From Progne subis subis (Eukaryota; Chordata; Aves; Passeriformes; Hirundinidae): a stretch of 64,000 bases of DNA. The position numbers and the translations under genes were made by a program. The stretch spans positions 1,798,001-1,862,000 of the forward strand of contig JAKJHU010000054.1 in assembly GCA_022316685.1 (NCBI GenBank). Direction: 5' to 3'. Position 1 is the first letter of the stretch. The number at the start of each line of letters is the position of its first letter. Below are positions 28,445-41,850 of this stretch, piece after piece. Below the pieces are notes generated by a model that saw nothing but the letters and a program-made list of their open reading frames with translations, ran no database searches and was not told where the DNA came from.

Positions 28445-30535
28445 ACACAGGATGAGAGGGAGAAAAAAAAAAGAGCAACACAATGGAGCAGAGTGACAAA
28501 GACCAGCGCCATACATTCCTAATGGCTGCTTTCCTTCTCCTCGTAGTGTGTGTTGTAAACTGTGAGTATTTGTTATGCCTGCACACAGCTACAGGAGACT
28601 GGCTGGACTTCTCCTGGAGAACCTGGAATTTACTTTTACCTCAGACCTCCAGGTAAGATCATGGGCCTAAAACCTGGAGATATTTCTCATCCCACGGACT
28701 CCACTGCACTCCCAACTCAGCCGGGCTGAAGTTTTTATGTGTATTAAGAATATCAAAGAGATATTTCTGTGACGGGTGACATAAGGCACGTGCAGGGGAC
28801 GGAGGGGCAAGAGAGAGGCTGTGGGGTGCGGGAGCAGGGCTGTAAATTTTGCTCCTGCAAGTGAAGGAAAAGAGAAAATTCTTTCTCCTGCAAGGGAGTC
28901 CTGACAAAGTCCCTCACGACTTTAACAGCATGGGTGGGATACAATTCCTGCCTTCTCCTCAAGGCTTGGTGTGATCCCCTGCTCAGATCCCAGCACCTGT
29001 GATCTTGCCAGGCTTCAGAAAGAAGCTTCTGCACAAGAGCACACGAAGGATCCCACACAGCTCTTGTTTGACACCACTTCTCAGTCGTGAAAAAAGCCAG
29101 ACTGTTCCAACTCAAACCTACTCAGCTCCCAAATTATGGCAGGAAACTGCAGCGAGTGTGAGTGCAGAGACGGAGGGGCTGCAGTGCCTCTCGCCAGCGC
29201 TCAGTGCTGGACTCCCAGGCTGCACATTTGTTGGGAATGTTCTCATGGAGGGGTTTCTTTCCAAGCCAGAGCTGTGGGTGCCCATGCCAGGCCCATGCTG
29301 CTCGTGCCAGACAAACTGCCCGTGATGGTCGGGACCCTCTCTGAGTTATCCACTCCTCCCGTGGCACGAGCCCTGGCCAAAGGGGGCTGTGCTGCGTTCA
29401 GCAGAACACTACTGAGACTCTGAGCAGGAAATAAAAACTCACAGACCACAGCTGACCGACCTAAAAACAACATTTCTGAGGCAGTTGTGGCCCAGGAAGA
29501 GCGTGGTGACTCCCTGCATCCCTACAGAGGGAATGGCCACTGGGCACTGCTCAACTATCAATGGGAAAGCATGAAAAATTGCATTTTTTAACTCAGACTG
29601 AGCATCTGAAAACACTGACCTTTCAACAAGTTAATCATTAAACTAAAACATTAAAAAATTAATTTTTACTTGAAGCATGCATGAAATGAGCTCCTTAAAC
29701 GGTAAAACCAGTATAGCTCAGAGTACTAGGAAGCGTTAAAAGTATTCAAAAGTATTAATTACACGCCAAAACCCCTCCTGAGGTATTTTGAATATTATAT
29801 ATATATAATGTTAATGTTTTATTAAACTGTAAAATGACACAGAGAGTCATGTGCCCACTGCTCGGTCAGGCCAAGATGTGGCAGTGGAGACCTGGGCTCC
29901 TCACTCCCTCTCTGCTGTGGGTACAGCTGTAAAAAGAAAAATCTGCCCAGGCAGTTATTTATTTACCACTGGGAAAAACAAAACAAAACAAAAAAAAGTC
30001 AGCTCCCAAAATGTAAAAAGAAATGAACTGAAACCAAATGCCAAACAAAGAAAGTTCGGATGCCAAACAAAAGGAAAGCTGAAAACACATACAATAAAGG
30101 GCTTTGAATGAAATTTATGATCACACTTACACTGCACAGAACTGAAATTTGGTAGTGATTTACTTTTCAGTAAGGCTTTTTCTTTTGTTTTTTTTGGAAG
30201 GCATGAAAAGTTTTCTCTCTCCTTTAAAAGAACAAATATTGCTGTTTCTTGGTGAAGCTTCGAGATGCATTTTTTCTGTTAGAATTGTCTGAACCCTCTA
30301 ACAAACAAAATACTGAGGATCACACAGTATCATAATAATATAAATTGACTCATACAAACACTCCCATGTAGCTGCAATGAGAAGTCCTGAAATGTGCCAC
30401 AGTTACACTTCTCTCCATTAGAAGAAATACAGGAGTCTTTCAGTTCCAGAACAAAACCATTGCCCATATTTACCTTATTAAAGGTAGGAAAAATGCCCAG
30501 TAGCATTCACACAAACATGAACCAATAATTTCTCA

Positions 30536-30637
<102 letters not shown>

Positions 30638-31849
30638 CTAAAAGGGGAGATGAGAAAAGAAGCCTTAAGATTTGTTCCAATACAACTCTCACACTCAGAG
30701 CTATAAATACAAATTAATAATTTAATGTAAAACTAGTAAGCACCTAAAAAGGGAACCCAGGTCTCCTGTGTACAGGTCCCATAGAAGAAGTTTTAAAAGA
30801 CTGATCCTGCTGCATTTGTACTGAATATAATTTAAAGCCCATTTTTCAGCCCAATAACAAGCATCAATAATTTCAATGAACTCTCCTGCCTGTTGTGATT
30901 CTTTACTTTAAATCTTCATAAAAAGCCTGGTATTTGCCAGGCAGATTCTCTCCTCAACAACTGTTTCCCTTTACCACTTATTGAGATCTAACACAGCAGA
31001 CGGAACTGCAGCCACTTCTGATGTCCCACTCTGCCTTTATTGTGGTAAATAGATTTTTCTGTTATTTCCAATAAGCCTGTGAGGAGATGAAAAGATGAAC
31101 TTCTTGAGCACCCTGTGATACTTAACACTAAATAACTGTGAATCTTCTGCATGTAAAGAAGTTTTCTAATGCAGCTCAGGCACAGTCTGCACTCCTGAGC
31201 TCCTCTGACCAGCTCCTCCTTGTGTTCTGTAACACGCACAATACTCATCCAAGAATTTATTTTTATCATTTTATTATTTTTCCCCTACGTCTGTATTTTC
31301 ATTTAAAACTCCATTTTACAAGGAAAGGCAGCTTAACGGCTCTGAGAATAAAATACTTATTCCACAGCAACTTTTTCTTGGTAAACATGTATTTTCCTAT
31401 TGTACTAGAAACCAGAAGATTTACTATTGCTTCATATTGACAAGAAACAACCAAACTGACTCAGGATCCGATCCAGCGAATTAATGCTCCAAAGCAGAGG
31501 GACAGAAAGGGAAACAGGAAAGCCTGACACAGCTCTGTGGCAGCTTACCCAAATCAGGAAACCAAAGGCACGGAGATTATCGTTCCCATATTTTAATAAA
31601 AGGCAAGGAAGGATCTGAAGAACTGCGGATACAAAGGCCTGATATCAATTCTTCTGTGTATTTGAAAGGCAGTGAATATTATGGAACCATTTAAAGGTGC
31701 GGACGTCACCGCGGCCTAAAAAAAGGAAGGCTCTGTCTGAAAAACGTCCTTGAATTCTTTCTCTACATTATTGATTTGGTAGATAAGGCAGAAACAATGG
31801 CCAGAGTTTACTGTATCTGTATTTCAGGAAAGTATCTGATATTTAATTC

Positions 31850-32960
31850 TGCAGGAGGGGGATTTGCAGCTCTGGGAAGCGTGTGACCAAGCCAGGGCTT
31901 TGCCAGCGCTCGGGCTCGGGAAGCGCCGGGTGCCCGGGGGAGGAAGAGGAGGGGAGATAAAGCAGGAGGGTGCTGCGGGGTCAGCCCTGGTGCCACTTGT
32001 GTTTACTGTGGCCTGAAACACCTCTGTGAAGAGAAGGGAAGGGTTTGGGAAGGGAGAGGGGGGCAATCCTACAACGTGGATGATTAAATAACGTCGGGAG
32101 TCGGCGTTGGGACGGCACGGGGCTGGTGTGGTTCAGGCTGGTGACTCCTCAGGATCCTTACGGGCAGGATTAAGGCCAGAAAAGCAAAGGACAAGGACAA
32201 TCGTAGAAATCACACAGAAGCACAATGCACAAGGTATAAGCCAAGAAAAGGCTTGGAGGGGAGGGGAGGAGGGGTCAAGGAGGGAAATAAGGACACGGGC
32301 AGCGTCCGCACAGCATTTGGCAGCAGCAGCAGCAAGGAAGTCTTGGGAGATACGGCGAGAGGCTGGGAAGAGACGAGTTCTGGCAACACAATACAAGGTT
32401 GTATTTAAAGAAATAAACCAAGTTCCTATTCCGCTTGCATCCCCCCAGGATCTGGATTAATTTATGGAGATGGGTGGAGGTGTGGCATAACTGACACCTG
32501 ACCTATTTGCAACCTAGCAAAGGGTATTGGAAAAGTGATAAATGAGCATCAGACATGGAAATGATGGAGGATGTGGAGAGCAGATATAAACTCTGAAGGA
32601 GAGCTGGCCATGCTGGTCTTCCAGAGTTTTCCAAGAAAGACCACGGGAAGGCACTGGAATCTCCCAGGGCATGGGATTGTGAATAACCCAGTTAATAATG
32701 GGAACTGGAGCAATCACAGATGGACTGCTGCTCATCGGGGGAGCAGAACAGAAGCAGTTGGGAGAGAACATTTTCACACGAGGAGCGCTTGAAAGGAGCC
32801 TGTGGAGCGAAGTGCCAAAGGCAGGGAGGCCGGGATGTGTAAATCCACGCTGGGGAGTGTCGGGCCCCGCTCGGGGATGGGGTGAGAAGGAAGGGGCACC
32901 ACCGGGGACACGGTGCAGTTGAGCTGTTTCATGGGTGCACGGAGACTCTCTGAAGGCCAA
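31850..32960. other. GC-rich unassigned segment of intron 3
   Basis: This stretch is richer in G, C and CpG than the flanking intron and contains a 117-residue plus-strand open frame (32107-32460) rich in charged residues, with no recognised similarity. It also contains an agatataaac element near 32580 and an aaataaacc polyadenylation-like string near 32408, so it may be an old LTR or other repeat. I cannot assign it. Confidence 0.3.
32258..32284 (+). repeat. G-quadruplex motif
   Basis: Four runs of three to four G are separated by loops of 1, 4 and 7 bases, in a GC-rich unassigned part of intron 3. Confidence 0.65.
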
Positions 32961-35900
32961 ACCACACCATATGTTACACTTCTGGACTTCTGCGCTCCCA
33001 CTTACAATTTTCTGTCGCTGCTGCTCGGCGGAGAGCAGCCAAATTTAAATTACTGTTATTAAATACAATTAGCATTACAGCACTGATTCTGTACTGTATT
33101 TTGAAAAATTCATTTGCCCCTTTTATGAAAAGCAAAGCACTTAAAATGCTTCCATTTCTGGGAAATAACAGGATGGATTTGTTTTCCTATTACAGTTTCT
33201 CCACATTTTAATAAAGAGCATTTGTACTTTTATTCTCTCTAAGTATTATAGAAGGTATGGTTTATTTGCTCCTTACCAGTTATAGAGTGATGGAAATATA
33301 AACCAGATTTGAAACAAAATCTTGCAAGGAGATCAGAGACTTTCCAAAGGAAGCAGTTTGTAAATCACAGGTATTTTACACCTTTTTTCGCCCTCAAATT
33401 CAGAACCAGAATTCCAAACAATCCCAACTAGGCAGAATTATGGTTTTATGTTTTAGTTGTTAAAAAAAAATAAATCAACCTGTCTGGTTTAAAGTTCTAC
33501 TAAAAATGAGCACTGCAACTATTTTATATTTTAAAATAAAATTTAGAAAAAGCACCATGACAACTTTAACTGGAATAAAAAAATAATTAAGCATGCCAGC
33601 ACCCAGGTGCATAAGGAAACAAGGAAATATGGGAGGAAGAAGACATCAAAAATAGCAAAATATAAATGAAGTCCAGAGAGAGAGGAAACAGAACACTGAA
33701 ATGACAGGGAAACATTTGGAAGTTCACGGAAAATTTTTCAAATCAAAGTAAAATTGGTTCAGGAGCCAACAAGGCTGAGCTGCAATCAGCTCACATTAAA
33801 CCACGGAACCACATTATAAAACTCTTGCTGAACATTTTTATTTGACTCTAGAAACTTCAGGGACCCTGAAAGAAGTCAACTTATAATTACACTCGCGTTG
33901 TCTTGACACGAGCTTAGCTCCAAATCTTAATTTATCTAAACCAGGCCCCATTATGTCTTCTCTGAGCAGAAAGAAACAACGGTGACCTCTGTATTCCCCA
34001 CCACCCCCATAAACATATGTTCACTTTTAAGTTTTGGCATCCTATTTGTCTTGATAATACCCCTGGCGCTGCAGTGAGATAACAGCACTGAGACACCAGG
34101 AATCCTCCCTGCTCAGCACAGCCTTCATCTCACTCTTCATCCCCAAAACATCGCCGCAGCTACATGGAGGAGCCAGACACCAGGCTGAGACCTGGCCTCC
34201 CTTTATCCACCTTGTTTTTCCAGGTCAGGTGCTCTCCTGAGTTGATGCTCAGGGTACCAAGGTCACCCTGGAGGCTGAGTGTCTCCCCTTGCCCTCCAAA
34301 ATTGTCTTCTTCCAACCCACCCATGAAACTCTCCATGGTGTGATCCCACTCTCCCTCGTTTGACACTGCTGGCTTGCTCCCCCAAGCACATGGACAGCCT
34401 AGCTCAGGAGCACTTGGTCCCAGTCTGCACCTGGCTGAAATCGAAATATCATCCATGAAATCCACGGATTCATCCCCACATGGACGTAAGTGCCACAAAT
34501 CTGGTACCTAGGCCAGGGAAGGTGCTGAAGGCAGGTTTATCTGAATGTTGCCTCTTTCAGCTATGTCCAGCGAAGGTCAGATGGGTAAAAGCAAAGCCTG
34601 TGGCTTTAGTTTGGAATCTGTCAGTTTTTATGCAGTAGGAGATTTCAGCATTAATTCAAGTCTGATGTTTAGTGCCCCAAAATCTCCTGAGCAGGGCTGG
34701 GATGCTCTGGGCTGTTATGAACGTGGATCGCCTCATGGACTGCAGTCAGACTGAAGGATGCACACCTCTGCTCCTGAATTTAAAGATGGAACAGGATGCT
34801 GAAGCTCCTGCAAGGAAGCTGGACTGCCAGATGCCAGCACATCCTGCGCCAACACTCGAATTCTCTGAACTGGGGGACATCAGCACATTTACACATCTCT
34901 GAGCACGAGACTGGCACGTGCTGCTCGTCATGGACACACTTGGATCATTCAGAGCTGGAAGATCGGGATGCTGCACTCAGCAACCCAAAGACAGCTCCTC
35001 TGTGAGGGGCTCCCAGTGCTGTGTCTGCCTGGCATTACCAAAGCACTGGTGATTCACTCTCTACCACCAACCCAAGTGTTCACACAACTGTGCTAAAGAT
35101 GAGCTTTGCAGTCCCGGCTCTTCCACTTATCCTCGTAGTTCTCCAGTTTCATTCTCACTCTTGTTAACCACCTTAATATGTCTTTTACTGTTCTGCACAC
35201 AGTCTGGAACTAATTTATCAAGTAAAAATAAATTATTTAAAAGAGAAGTTATTTTCCTCTTCTGATTTTTAATAAATGGATGCCTTAAGGAGACACCCAT
35301 CCCTTTTCCCTTAAACATCTTCTGTCGTATTGTTTTGCATCACGAAGTTTTTCCATTTGTCTTCAATTACTACAAGTTACCAAAATACCATTAGGAACTG
35401 GAAGAACCATATGAAACAAAGGGAAAAGCACGAGAACAACTCATTAAAGCACCACTCTTTAAAGCCATGCTGTATTCTTGAATAACTGCCTTGGAATCAA
35501 ATGGTGGCTATAGCAGGATTATTAATGCATCAGTCCTGCTTTGAAGCCTTTACAGTACAGTTGGCTTGACTTCCCTTTCTTAATACCAAGTGATATCTAC
35601 TTCAATAAATAAATTAATAAAAATAGCATTGTAATTTACAAATTAATAAAAATTTATTCACCATCCCTGTTAATTTATTTTGCCGCCGACAAAAGGAAAA
35701 GTAAAAAAGTTCTTATTTTTAGCTTTGTTGCAATTAAAACAGTTTTGAAGCAAAATTATAAAGAAATTATTTCTGTGCAGTTGCTTAAGGCATATGGCAG
35801 GGATTTTAGCTGGGCTATAAATTCCTTAACAGAATTAAGGGCTTCACAGTGGATCCAATACCAGTCTGTTTAACAAAGCTGCCTGGGTCAGGACACAGGT

Positions 35901-36665
35901 ACCAGGAAAGAGCCTGGGAAGGGCACGCCTGCCTCACCAACTTGTTGGTTTAACCTCAAGTTAAGCAGAGAGCTTTAGGAAGGACTCAAACACCTCAACT
36001 TTTCAGTTCTGTTGCCTCCACTGTGAAACAGCTGCAACCTTGAACCCTTAAAACCTCCTTTTCCTTTCATGCCCAGATAGATAAATCCTGATTTTTCCAG
36101 ACAAACAATGCTGCCATCCCCTGAGGAATGTTCTCACAGGACAGCTTCTTGCTGCTTTTCCAATCTTTGATCTCCCTTCCCAGTAAAACGGCCCAGCCCA
36201 ACATGTGCCTGCAGATACTGACAGCAGGGCCACAGCTCGGATTAAATCCTGTTTGCCACCCTGCCCGTGGATCAGTGGCTGTGCTGGACCTCACCTGGAG
36301 CCGTGGATAACCCACCTGCCTCCCTCCTCACCTCTCTGCATTTCAGAGCAGCTTTCCCAGCTCTCACCCAGCTCCCAGCCCATCCATGGGGCAGGCAGGG
36401 AGCAGCCCTGCTCCCTCCTCCTGCCTCTGTGATTCAGCTCAGTGGCTCGGTGAAAAACTAAGGAAGGAGAGGAAGAATTTCTTTTCCATTGTGCTGGCAA
36501 ACTGAACTGACTCATCCTGTGCATGTGCTGGGCTCAGCATGAGGGAGGAGGTGGGGACCCAGAGCTGGGGCACGGACACCCCACGGCATCGGTCCCACAC
36601 GGGTCGGGTACGGCACAAAACCGGCGACAAGGAACGGAGGGCACGAGGAGGCTCAGAGTGCCAAA

Positions 36666-37222
36666 TGTCACCAGAATCGTCTTTTATCGATCCATCTTTA
36701 CAGTATGAAAGTGGATTAACTTTGTTCATGTCTGTATTAGTTCGTATTATACACTCTGATGTAATGACATGTTACAATTTTCCTGGAGGCTTTGGTGCTG
36801 TTCATGCTCAAGTGAAACAAATCAAAGGACAGCCTGGTCCTGGAAATAAGGACTTTGCTCATGGAAGGATAAAGGATACTGAACGCCAAGCTAATGCCAA
36901 CATCCCAGCCCCTCTGACACTTTACTCAAACCCTCAGAGTGTTTTTTGGTATCACAAACCAGTAACTCCAGCAAGACTGACCCCAGGGATGGCTGGATCC
37001 ATAGACTGCTGTGGAAGTAGGGTTGGTTTGCAATGTTTTACTCCAATTAGTAAGTGTGGGTGCTAGTGATTGGTCAAATAGTGTTGTACTTGAATTTTAA
37101 GGGGTGTAAAAACGTTGTGTGAAAGCAGGCATGGGGTGCCCCGATTTGGCTGCACCAAATAATGAATAATTATTTACCCTTGTAATTCTACACTTTGCAT
37201 CCCAGCCTCTCTCCTCAAGTCA
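36666..37222. mobile_element. probable solo or partial LTR of an endogenous retrovirus
   Basis: A 557 bp segment has TG...CA-type ends (tgtcacc... to ...caagtca). It contains a CCAAT-like attggt near 37070, a TATA-like tgtaaaaa near 37105 and an AT-rich polyadenylation-like stretch (aaataatgaataattattt) near 37158, an LTR-like promoter order for plus orientation. The opposite orientation is also possible: its last bases would be ggtgaca followed by tttggcactctgagc and GC-rich sequence like a retroviral leader (36540-36665). No protein-coding retroviral domain was recognised and no target duplication was verified, so orientation is left open. Confidence 0.4.
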
Positions 37223-37835
37223 GCACAGGCCAGTCGTGGATTTTCTTAATGCCAAAAAGGTAAAACAAAGAGCTGACCTCTAAACAGGGGACACGTCCTT
37301 CCCCCAAAACTGAAGGAACATCTTTCTAGTGCATAGATCAGCAAATCATCTGTTCTGTCACTAAAGAGATATCAGAGCTTGCCAGTTCTGCCCCTCGAGG
37401 TTCTGTGAGAGCACAAGGATGGAGAACAACTCTGGCCACGCCAGCCCAGCCGTGGTTGGTGTGGGAAATGGGGAGGGAGGAAGGGGAGAAAGCCAGGACA
37501 GGGCAGCCTGGGCTGTCTCACATCACCCCCAGCGTGCAAGGTGGGTGGGTGCTGTCACCTGCACCTCTCCTCCAGGCTCTGAGCGGTGACCTGGAACCCA
37601 CAGTTACTCCTCTCCCTCATGGATGATCCAAAATTCTGTTTAGGTATTTTAAAAAAAATTGGGTCAGAGGAATTTGTGCAAGAAGGAGCTCATTAACCAC
37701 CTTTGTGCAAAATCCACCTGCACAAAAATACCAAGATGCACCCTTTTCCCTGGTGTTTTGTACTGTGCTCACCCTCTTGCTTCTCTTTTCTGACAAAGCA
37801 AGACCAGACACCAGATTGTATACAGCCTCATGATA

Positions 37836-37890
37836 AATCTGTAATAAATAGAGGTAATTCTGTAATAAATAAAGACATAATTCTGTATTG
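37836..37890. repeat. imperfect tandem repeat, about 20 bp period
   Basis: The motif tctgtaataaata occurs twice, followed by a third degenerate copy tctgtattgg, with spacing of about 21-23 bp. Confidence 0.75.
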
Positions 37891-40800
37891 GGAGAAACAG
37901 GGACTCGGCAGAAAACCTCGCCCAGCCCTCCCATCCCCATTCCTTCCAGCACACTTCAAGCTCTTTTTTTTTCTCCCGAGGATGAGAAGACACTCCTGAC
38001 CCTGTGAGCTGCACCAGTGCTGCCTGTCGGAATCCTGAATAAACTGAATTTCCCACCACTGTTCCCGTTGCCCCCGAGCGCATGGCAGCGGCACAGCGTG
38101 CCTCGGTACAGACAGCCCACCAGCTGCCAACAGGAATTTCAGCACTTTGTCAATTATGTAAAAATAAGAGGATTTGGGCTGATCCTCCCCAAAGTTACTC
38201 TGGTAGTCTCTGCTGTCTTGGTACAACTTTGCCTGCAAGTTGCAAGAGCTTTGGGGAAGGCGCACGGCGCCTGTCGCTGATTCTGGTGGGATGTGTAGGG
38301 TTTGGGACTTTGCCTCTTATCCCCACGGCTGAGAGCTGCCCCAGGAAGGAAAAAGGGATAAAATAGGAGAGGCTCTGACTGTATTTGAGAGTCTCTGCAG
38401 CTCTGTCCCTCCCCAGTGTCTCCCCTCAGGGATGCTTTTGGCCCTGCAGCAGCCACCCCATGTGCTCAGCAGGGAGAGCTCATCTGCCCCTGAGATGCTG
38501 GAGGATATTTAAATCACCTTCCTCAGGAAAGATGTTGTTTAAACTGCAATCAAGCCAGCCAAAAATAAATAAATAATCATTTACACACTTCTGTAAACAA
38601 AGAAATGAAAGCACTGCGGAGCTGCCGTTACCCCAAGTGCGGGTCACGACCTCTCCCTGCTTTGGGGAACAGAACTGAGATGCAGAGTGAACTTTAGAAG
38701 AGAACTAACTGCCAAAAAAAAAATTAACTTTTGGTAAATAGAGGGGTTTGGTGGGACTTCCATTGAAAAGCAGAGAGGCTCTGGGCCCAAACACGAGCTC
38801 TGGATTTTGATGTATGCTGTTGACTTCCCCAACACAGAGCAATTTGTAATAGCTTTGCCACGCTGTTGTTTTCAAAGCTCCTGCTACATCACAAGCATTT
38901 ATTTCTGACCACAAAATTACATTTATTCAACAGAAAGCAGCTCAGGGTCTTTAAGAGGTTAACTTCTGGAGTGCTTGGCAGCTCTCCAGCCTCCCTACGA
39001 GCATCAGTGCTAACGCAAGGCACACAACAGCACCCAGGCTGGCCGTGATTAATAGAGTGCTGAACACGCTGCTTTCCACATACACACACTTTTCATTCCC
39101 TTGCTTCCATAGATCATGGACTTATCCTCAAAATATCTGACTGAAATTGAATTTGGCTTCTCTCTCAACCGTTCATTTCCTATGTTATGCAAGGTTATAT
39201 CCTTTTCTGCATGAGCAGAACCAAACCAGCTGCAGCTTTTGAGAAGAAAATGTGTTTTCAATTATGAAGTTGGCCTGAATATTGAACCACAGTTCTACTG
39301 CTGCTCTAATTGAGCCATCGTGGAGTGAACGTACAGGAAAGAAATTGTATTAATTAGGTTTGGAAATTTACCATAAGGAAATTAAAGGGGGTAAAATAGA
39401 AAAATATGAGTATCAGCTCAGGAATAGTCCTTCAAAATGCAGAAGGAACGTGGGTCTGAAGTGGTTTAGGCACACATTATTAGAGTACTCCTTCAAAGAC
39501 ATGATTAGTAGTTACAGCACATCAAACTGATTTTCAGCTTCTGTTGTCTGCATATGGAAAATTATTAAATTACTCGACTGACCAAATTAATAGTTTAAAG
39601 AGCAATTCAGCTGAGTGGGGAGCCAGAGTGGTCTCATCAGAATGGCAATACCCTTAAAAGTACTTGCTCTGGGAGAAGAATATGAGAAATGGCTTTCACA
39701 GACATCAAGTCCAGCACGTTGTTTTGGAGTCTGTGCCTTAGAGGGTTCTCCAAATGAGGGATTACTGCATTGCTGTTGGACAGTGCTCTTATGCCACATG
39801 AAAAGAATGCTAATGACCTCAGGAAATCCTTTCCCAGCCTTAAAATATCTGTCTGATGACTTCACAAATACGGATTCCAACATTAGATCTCCATACCACA
39901 ACTTCAGTTCTGTAAATTAACATAGCCCGAGAACAGCCCTTCTTTTTGCTTCTTTTTATTTTTTCTTTTTCAGATTTCATGTACAAATATCCATGCACTG
40001 ATGGGTGGTAAAGCACAGTGACCTGTCCAAAACACAGCTTATTCAGATGGCTGCTTGCAGGAGTGCCTTGCTAATTATATATAATAATCATTTCATGATT
40101 GCATGGCAAAGCTCTTTAACCTTTCCTGGTTCTGTCCTGTATTTAGCCCAGCATAGGGAGAGCAAACCATTAATAAGTTGCATCCTCAAGTTAATGGCAA
40201 TGAAAAGGAAAAGCAAGACAGAGATTTAAGATTAAAATGACAGGAATTTTACACTTCCGAAATTAATGACTTTTAACTGTCTTGCTCACAATAGCCTATT
40301 TACACCACCCAGACCTTAAATCTTCCAGGGAAGGCAGAAAAGTTACCCACAGATTTCAAAAGAACAATACCATCAGCTCTGAAGCAGACACAACATTCTG
40401 TTAAATTAGAAAACTGCCTTCAAATTTCCATTAAGATCCTAAATAAAGAAAAAGTACTATAATAAAACTATTCTCCAGTGATGAATTAATAGGGGCTTAT
40501 GCTGAACTAGGAACGCATTTGAAAATTTGTAGTATGCTAAATTCCATTTCATAGTGCTTTTACTTTAACTCTTACCATAAAAAAATCCAGTTACTTAACA
40601 CACTGAGATCTATACAAAAAAAGTTATTTCCAAGTGCTAATGGAAACTGAATATTTGATAACTGGAACCGTTTTTATCTCAATGAAGGAGATAAATAACT
40701 AAGGAACACAGAATGTTCTCCTTTGTCCGGTATTTATAAACTTCATATGATAGAAAGGGAAAATACTGGGGGGAAGTATCAACATTCTACGCTTAAACTG

Positions 40801-41697
40801 AAGAGAAAAATTGGCTAAAGCGACCTGTGGGTTTGTTTAAAAAAGCCAACTGGCCCCAGGTTTACCAGCAGCTCCCATAAATCGTGCTTGGGAGGGGACA
40901 GAAATACCTGAGCTTAACTTCTCCTCTCTCCAAGCCACACCAGGCTCACCCAGGCACAGTTCAAGGACAGTTTTAAGTCAACCTGAGCTGACACATTCGT
41001 GCTGCCCCCAGCTTTGCTCTCCTGGCCTCTCCCTTGCACTGAGCTGCTGCTATGAACACACGTGGTGGGAGAGCAAGCCAGCAAAAAGAGGGGAAAAAAA
41101 CCCAACTTTGTGCTGAACGTGGCATCACACGAAAAAAAGTGCTGAGGACAGGCAGGGGGTGGGGAGCAGGAACACAGCAATAGCCATGTAAAGCTGCTTA
41201 AATACCTTTGCTTCCCAGGGAGCTGCCTCCATCCTCTGGTCTGCTGACCCTCCCTAGAGCCCAGAGCCCTGTGGACAATTGAGCCCACACAGGATTGGCA
41301 AAAGCCCACCTCCCTTCTGATGTGGAATCTCTTTTATTATTCCATGCCAAAAGCACCTGATTCTGCCTAAGAGCAGGGTTTGAGCAAAGGATGGGGCAGC
41401 AGCAGCAGTGGGGGGCGGAGACAGGAGTCAGGCAGAAATGTGGAGACTCTCCCAGGGAAATGGAGAAGTTGCATCAGGCAAGAACCTTTTTCCTCAATTC
41501 TGAGTGAGCAGCCTCTGGTGCCCCAAAATTCCCTATTCCCACTCACAGTGCCTATGGAGGCTGCTCCTACAGCACTTCCTGTTCCTTCTTCAGGACACTC
41601 TCTCCAGCAGAAGGGGCCCTAAAAAACATTTACTCCCACCACTTCTCCACTTACCTCTGTTTTATTTACTCACTGCTGTTGATCTTTTTTAAAACCC

Positions 41698-41850
41698 CAA
41701 AATCATGGAATCACTGAAGGTTTGTAAAGCCCATCCTGTTCCAGCTCCCTTGCCACGTGCACCTTCCACTAGAGCAGGTGAACCTGGCCTTGAACACTTA
41801 CCAGGGACAAATCTGGGGCTGAAAACTGATGTCTGTGTAGTGAGATCAGG
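41698..41850 (-). mobile_element. CR1 LINE fragment, old
   Basis: The sequence aatcatggaatcactgaagg, followed by tttgtaaagcccatcctgtt and a proline/cysteine-rich CR1-like tail, resembles an older and more diverged CR1 3' end in minus orientation. The right border is unclear and the match is weaker than for the other copies. Confidence 0.55.

Noticed and set aside
38000..38130. gaatcctgaataaactgaat followed by CpG-containing sequence as a second LTR end
   Set aside because: Only a polyadenylation-like string supports it. No paired end or body was recognised.
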